Origin: Rhodococcus sp. HNM0563
Lineage (GTDB): Bacteria; Actinomycetota; Actinomycetes; Mycobacteriales; Mycobacteriaceae
DNA length: 64,000 nt
Direction of reading: 5' to 3'
Assembly (NCBI RefSeq): GCF_012726195.1
Contig: NZ_JAASAF010000003.1
Span: forward strand, 248,001 to 312,000
The position numbers and the translations under genes were made by a program. Of the stretch, positions 58,785-64,000 are shown one piece after another; within the stretch, counting starts at the first letter, position 1; every line of letters begins with the position of its first letter. Below the pieces are notes generated by a model. That model saw only the letters and a program-made list of their open reading frames with translations. It was not told the origin of the DNA and did not search any database.

Positions 58785-59783
58785 TCAGCGGCGGGCGTCC
58801 CTCAGCTCGCGTGGCAGCGCGAACACGAGGGTCTCGTTGGCGGTGGTCACCGACTGCACAGTGTGGAATCCGTGCTCGTCCAGTAGATCGATCACGCCAC
58901 GCACGAGGATCTCCGGCACGGATGCACCCGAGGTGATACCGATCGTCTCGACGCCGTCGAGCCATGCGGGGTCGACTTCGCGGGCGTAGTCCACCAAGTG
59001 CGCGGCCTTCGCGCCTGCGCCGAGCGCGACCTCCACCAGGCGGACCGAGTTCGAGGAGTTCCGAGAGCCGACCACGATCACCAGGTCGCATTCGGGTGCC
59101 ATCGCCTTGACCGCGACCTGACGATTCTGGGTCGCATAGCAGATGTCGTCGCTCGGCGGATCCTGCAACTGCGGGAACTTCTCGCGCAACCGCTGCACGG
59201 TGGTCATCGTCTCGTCGACACTCAGGGTGGTCTGCGACAGCCAGATCACCTTCGACGGGTCTCGTACCGTCACGGCATCGACCGCCTCGGGGCCGTCGAC
59301 GAGCTGAACGTGGTCGGGGGCCTCTCCCGCAGTACCTTCGACCTCCTCGTGGCCTTCGTGGCCGATGAGCAGGATGTCGAAATCGTCGCGGGCGAAACGC
59401 TTCGCTTCCTGGTGCACCTTCGTCACCAACGGGCAGGTCGCGTCGATCGTGTGGAGGTTGCGGACGGCCGCGGCCTCGTGCACCGCGGGCGAGACGCCGT
59501 GCGCCGAGAACACGAGGACCGATCCCTCCGGGACCTCGTCGGTCTCGTCGACGAACACGACACCTTGCTCGGCAAGGGTCTCCACGACGTGCCGATTGTG
59601 CACAATCTCTTTGCGGACGTAGATCGGAGCACCGTGCTTCTCGAGAGACTTCTCGACGGTCTCCACTGCACGGTCCACACCGGCGCAGTATCCTCTCGGC
59701 TCGGCGAGAAGGACGCGCTTCCCCGGCGTCGATGTGCCGGGTGACCGTGTGATTCCTAGTTCGAGCGGGACAGGCGCAGACAT
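58785..59783 (-). CDS. ispH: 4-hydroxy-3-methylbut-2-enyl diphosphate reductase
   Basis: Iron-sulfur enzyme of 332 residues that makes IPP and DMAPP in the last MEP-pathway step. The three cluster cysteines are in GYCAGVDRA (Cys33), DATCPLV and [11 protein letters not shown]; the substrate-binding [16 protein letters not shown] and SRNSSNS are present. It is convergent with the DUF6542 gene and divergent from the next gene. It corresponds to lytB2 in mycobacteria by synteny. Confidence 0.95.
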   Translation of the reverse strand: MSAPVPLELGITRSPGTSTPGKRVLLAEPRGYCAGVDRAVETVEKSLEKHGAPIYVRKEIVHNRHVVETLAEQGVVFVDETDEVPEGSVLVFSAHGVSPAVHEAAAVRNLHTIDATCPLVTKVHQEAKRFARDDFDILLIGHEGHEEVEGTAGEAPDHVQLVDGPEAVDAVTVRDPSKVIWLSQTTLSVDETMTTVQRLREKFPQLQDPPSDDICYATQNRQVAVKAMAPECDLVIVVGSRNSSNSVRLVEVALGAGAKAAHLVDYAREVDPAWLDGVETIGITSGASVPEILVRGVIDLLDEHGFHTVQSVTTANETLVFALPRELRDARR

Positions 59784-59861
59784 GTCTCCAGAGTACGGGC
59801 CGAGCGGTCACACCGACCTGCTCGGCTACCAAAGACACCGATCGTGAGGCAGGGTGAGGGA

Positions 59862-60689
59862 ATGATCCGTCCACCGTTCATGGCACGGGTGGCCGCCGGC
59901 GTGGCCGTCACCGCGTACGAAGAAACTCTCCGACTTCCGAGTACTGCGGTTGCGCTCCCGATGACCACGGTGAGCCAGATCCTGCAGACTGCGATGCGGA
60001 TGCAGCAAGTGATGACCGGCCTGGCGATCAAGGGCGATCAGCTTTTCGAGGTGTTCGCGTCGACGCCCTCCGAGGAACCCGAGTGGGCAGTGTTCGACGA
60101 GGACAAAGAGCCTCCCACCAGCGCAGAGGAACCTGCGAAGCGCGCCGATACCCCGGCCCCCGCCACACCTGCGGCTTCGGCGTCCGGCCGGTTCGCGCTG
60201 TATTCGGTGCCGCCGGGTGAGGCTGCGGGCAGCCCTGCCGTGACCCCCGCCTCGACGGAGGCGCCCGTCGCGACCCCCGCACCGTCCGCTTCGTCCACCG
60301 CCGAGTCGAAGGCTCCCGCTGCTGCCGGGGCGAAGAAAGCGCCTGCGAAGAAGACGGCCGCCAAGAAGGCCCCTGCGAAGAAGGCCTCGGCCCCGCGCCC
60401 CTCCGCCGCGAAGGCGACTGTGACGAAAACCTCACCGGCGAAGAAGTCGGCGGCCGCGAAGTCTGCGTCGAAGTCCACACCCGCCTCTGCGCCCAAGCCC
60501 ACGCAGCCGGCCGAGATCGCCGAGTACCTCGACTACGGCACGTTGACCCTCGCGCAGCTGCGTGCTCGTCTCCGCACGTTGTCGGTAGAAGACCTCACCG
60601 CGCTCCTCGCCTACGAGAACGCGAACGCCGGGCGCGCACCGTTCGTCACGATGCTGTCCAACCGGATCTCCAGCGCCGAACGCAAGTGA
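59862..60689 (+). CDS. Lipid-droplet-associated-type protein with lysine-rich region
   Basis: Protein of about 275 residues. The N-terminal 60 residues contain amphipathic helices ([40 protein letters not shown]), followed by a Pro/Ala-rich linker, a histone-H1-like [18 protein letters not shown] stretch, and a C-terminal helical domain ([37 protein letters not shown]). This arrangement resembles proteins annotated as lipid-droplet-associated in rhodococci and mycobacterial Rv1109c. DNA and lipid binding are both plausible. Its stop overlaps the xseA start (GTGA). Confidence 0.78.
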   Translation: MIRPPFMARVAAGVAVTAYEETLRLPSTAVALPMTTVSQILQTAMRMQQVMTGLAIKGDQLFEVFASTPSEEPEWAVFDEDKEPPTSAEEPAKRADTPAPATPAASASGRFALYSVPPGEAAGSPAVTPASTEAPVATPAPSASSTAESKAPAAAGAKKAPAKKTAAKKAPAKKASAPRPSAAKATVTKTSPAKKSAAAKSASKSTPASAPKPTQPAEIAEYLDYGTLTLAQLRARLRTLSVEDLTALLAYENANAGRAPFVTMLSNRISSAERK

Positions 60690-61933
60690 GCACAGATCGG
60701 ACCGGTGGTCGCACCAACTCGGCGGAGAACCCGTGGCCGGTGCGCACCGTGTCACAGAAAATCTCCGGCTGGATCGACAAACTCGGCACCGTATGGGTGG
60801 AAGGACAGCTCACCCAGATCAATGCCCGGCCGGGGACCCGGACTGCGTTCCTGACCCTGCGCGACCCGTCGGTGGACATGTCGTTGCAGCTCACCTGCGA
60901 CCCGCAGCTGCTTCGCGCATCCGAGGTGCCGCTCACCGAGGGCACCAGCGTCGTGGTGTTCGGCAAGATCACCTTCTGGCCGGGTCGCGGCAGCCTGGCG
61001 TTGCGGATCACCGAGATCCGTCCCGTCGGAATCGGCGAGCTTCTCGCACGCCTCGAGCGATTACGCAAACTTCTCGCGGCGGAAGGTCTTTTCGATGAGC
61101 GGCTCAAGCGCCCCTTGCCGTTCCTGCCCCAACGCATCGGGCTGATCACCGGCCGGGCCAGTGCCGCCGAACGCGACGTGTTGTCGGTTGCGGAGCGACG
61201 GTGGCCGGCCGTTCAGTTCGACGTGCGCAACACCCCGGTTCAGGGGCCGACCGCGGTGCCACAGATCCTCGAGGCGCTCGCCGCGCTGGACAAGGACCCC
61301 GACGTGGATGTGATCATCCTCGCGCGCGGCGGTGGCAGCCCCGAGGATCTGCTGCCGTTCTCCGACGAGGCGCTGTGCCGCGCGATCGTCGCGTGCACGA
61401 CCCCCGTCGTCAGTGCGATCGGGCACGAACCCGACAGCCCGCTGTCCGATTACGTCGCGGACCTGCGGGCCGCGACACCCACCGACGCTGCGAAGTGTGT
61501 GGTGCCGGACGCCGTCGCCGAACAGGATCTCGTCGACGAACTCCGGTCGCGATCTGCCGGTGCGCTGCGGAACTGGGTGCGACGGGAAGAACATGTGATC
61601 GCACAGCTGCGCGACCGGCCCGTGTTGGCCGATCCGTTCGACGCACTCGACCGGCGTGCTGACGAGATCGAACGACTCCGAGTGGCCGCACGCCGTGACA
61701 TTTCACGGACGGTTGCGGCCGAGGCAACGACCGTCGAGCATCTGCGTGCACGCCTGTCCACACTCGGACCTGCGGCCACCCTCGCTCGCGGCTACGCCGT
61801 GGTGCAGCGGGTCGTGGCCGACGGCGATCACGAGGTGGTGCGGTCGGTGGACGATGCCCCGCCGGGCACTCAGCTGCGGGTACGAGTGGGTGACGGCGCG
61901 GTGCGAGCGGTCGTCATGAGTCGAGAAAAGTAG
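60686..61933 (+). CDS. xseA: Exodeoxyribonuclease VII large subunit
   Basis: Large subunit of the single-strand exonuclease, 415 residues. An OB-fold ([35 protein letters not shown]) precedes the catalytic domain with [39 protein letters not shown] and [21 protein letters not shown]. The GTG overlaps the preceding stop. It forms the enzyme with the XseB protein encoded 11 bases downstream. Confidence 0.95.
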   Translation: MSTDRTGGRTNSAENPWPVRTVSQKISGWIDKLGTVWVEGQLTQINARPGTRTAFLTLRDPSVDMSLQLTCDPQLLRASEVPLTEGTSVVVFGKITFWPGRGSLALRITEIRPVGIGELLARLERLRKLLAAEGLFDERLKRPLPFLPQRIGLITGRASAAERDVLSVAERRWPAVQFDVRNTPVQGPTAVPQILEALAALDKDPDVDVIILARGGGSPEDLLPFSDEALCRAIVACTTPVVSAIGHEPDSPLSDYVADLRAATPTDAAKCVVPDAVAEQDLVDELRSRSAGALRNWVRREEHVIAQLRDRPVLADPFDALDRRADEIERLRVAARRDISRTVAAEATTVEHLRARLSTLGPAATLARGYAVVQRVVADGDHEVVRSVDDAPPGTQLRVRVGDGAVRAVVMSREK

Positions 61934-61944
61934 AGGATGACGCT

Positions 61945-62181
61945 GTGAGCGACACGAATTCCGACGTTGCCGAACTCGGCTACGAACGCGCGCGCGACGA
62001 GCTGGTGAACGTCGTCAAGATGCTCGAGCAGGGCGGGCTGGATCTGGACGATTCACTCGCGTTGTGGGAGCGGGGTGAAGCACTGGCCAAGCGGTGTGAG
62101 CAGCACCTCGCAGGCGCACGTCAGCGGGTAGAGAACGCCCTGGCGCACGCCGACGACGAAGACGACAGCGAGGAAGACTAG
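61945..62181 (+). CDS. xseB: Exodeoxyribonuclease VII small subunit
   Basis: Small subunit of 78 residues ([56 protein letters not shown]) forming the helical bundle that coats the XseA catalytic stalk. The acidic tail is typical. The GTG at 61945 follows GAGGATG. It is convergent with the DUF4245 gene 4 bases later. Confidence 0.95.
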   Translation: MSDTNSDVAELGYERARDELVNVVKMLEQGGLDLDDSLALWERGEALAKRCEQHLAGARQRVENALAHADDEDDSEED

Positions 62182-62185
62182 CCGG

Positions 62186-62755
62186 TCAGGGCTCCAGCGG
62201 CTCGGCAACTCCGACCGCGGTGGCGAGTTCGGTGAACTCTTCGTCGGTGCCCGAACCACCGACCAGGATGCGGACGTCGCCGAAGTCCGATACCCACAGC
62301 GCTTCGACGCCTTCGCCCCCGTAGACGGTCCAGTCCCGGGTACCGATCTGCTGCGCGCCGGTGACGCGACGCGATTCGCCTGCCACGAACCGGACGAGTT
62401 CGTCCTCGCCCGCGTCGGACTGCGTGAAACGCACATAGCGTCCGCCGGCGGTGACGAACCCCACGGTGCTCGAATCGCCGCCTGCGTTTCCGGAGATGAT
62501 GCTGCGGCTCCCCGAGTTGGACTGCCAACCCTCCGGCACTTCGGGGTGCCGGATCGGGAAACCGAGTTCCTTCGCGTCGTACTTCAGGCCTGCATCGAGA
62601 TCGAAGGTCGGCACCGGACCCGCAGTCGGCCCCCCGGGATTGAATGAGCACTGGCTCGCGACCCCGGCAATGAACAGCATTGCGACAACCAGCGGAATCA
62701 GCGACCAGGCCATATCGCGGGTGTCGTTCAGGATGCGAGGTTTCTTGGGAGCCAC
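62186..62755 (-). CDS. DUF4245 membrane-anchored protein
   Basis: Protein of 189 residues with a short cytoplasmic start, one membrane helix (AWSLIPLVVAMLFIAGVASQC) and an extracytoplasmic DUF4245 domain (PIRHPEVPEGWQSNSGS, VTAGGRYVRFTQSDAGEDELVRFV, RDWTVYGGEGVEALWVSDFGDVRILVGG). The GTG at 62755 gives the natural N-terminus VAPKKPRILNDTRDM. It is divergent from glpX, as in mycobacteria. Confidence 0.88.
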   Translation of the reverse strand: MAPKKPRILNDTRDMAWSLIPLVVAMLFIAGVASQCSFNPGGPTAGPVPTFDLDAGLKYDAKELGFPIRHPEVPEGWQSNSGSRSIISGNAGGDSSTVGFVTAGGRYVRFTQSDAGEDELVRFVAGESRRVTGAQQIGTRDWTVYGGEGVEALWVSDFGDVRILVGGSGTDEEFTELATAVGVAEPLEP

Positions 62756-62944
62756 ATAACCAGTCTGACAGCCCACGCCGAGGTGCGGTGCGCCCGCCCT
62801 GGGTCCCACACGTCATCGAGGCCCGGGTGATGAGACAATGACCACGCGATACACCCATCCGCTCGTGCGGCCCCGATCCCGGTGGCCACATCTGCGCCGG
62901 CGCGACTCGAGCGCCGACCGACTTTCATCAGGAGGCAGTAGCCC

Positions 62945-63982
<1,038 letters not shown>

Positions 63983-64000
63983 CCTGACACGCATTTGTGG

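Overview
The window is high-GC actinobacterial DNA, most likely from Rhodococcus or a close mycolic-acid relative. The right end (about 49.4-64 kb) carries ychF, a DUF6542 gene, ispH, a lysine-rich lipid-droplet-type protein, xseA, xseB, a DUF4245 gene and glpX. From memory, the same neighbours occur in the M. tuberculosis Rv1099c-Rv1112 region. GTG and TTG starts, 4-base start/stop overlaps and possible leaderless promoters fit this group. No rRNA, tRNA, CRISPR array, transposase or integrase was recognised.

Layout. (1) 1-7.0 kb: a polyol (sorbitol/mannitol type) locus. Two dehydrogenases on the minus strand diverge from a SorC-family regulator followed by a complete ABC importer; a candidate operator lies between them. 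(2) 7.1-12.1 kb: a TPR-LuxR regulator, a flavin monooxygenase carrying an in-frame 27-bp triple repeat, a lipoprotein and a lipase-maturation-factor-like membrane protein. (3) 12.2-20.6 kb: recC-recB-recD in one overlapping minus-strand operon. (4) 20.7-39.2 kb: mixed metabolic, stress and regulatory genes. They include map, an esterase, a YjbR-HhH fusion, a ZapE-like ATPase, a thioredoxin-reductase-like/methyltransferase pair, an AlkD-like protein, an acyl-CoA ligase, an RCC1-repeat protein, fmdA/fmdB, an RluA-type synthase, and a TetR gene with two matching operators flanking a small DUF1801/DUF1059 operon. (5) 39.4-42.8 kb: a two-gene ABC exporter whose halves have lost complementary ATPase motifs. 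(6) 43.0-49.5 kb: an accessory island of toxin-antitoxin modules ending at the 3' end of ychF. (7) 49.4-64 kb: conserved core genes (ychF, sbcCD, rmuC, ispH, xseAB, glpX).

The most unusual region is the island. Reading leftward from ychF, it holds a PIN/Phd pair, a higBA-kinase operon, a PIN/FitA pair with a decayed kinase, a RelE/Phd pair, a higA-monooxygenase operon with a broken higB, and a nucleotidyltransferase gene. Between successive modules lies a short degenerate repeat matching the last codons of ychF. Three internal copies keep the exact VEFRFNV tail plus a stop codon, with mostly synonymous differences. Every module therefore ends in a ychF-tail-like sequence. This resembles a cassette array, or stepwise accretion of elements at the ychF 3' end. 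The two higBA copies sit beside different third genes, as if the accessory gene can be exchanged.
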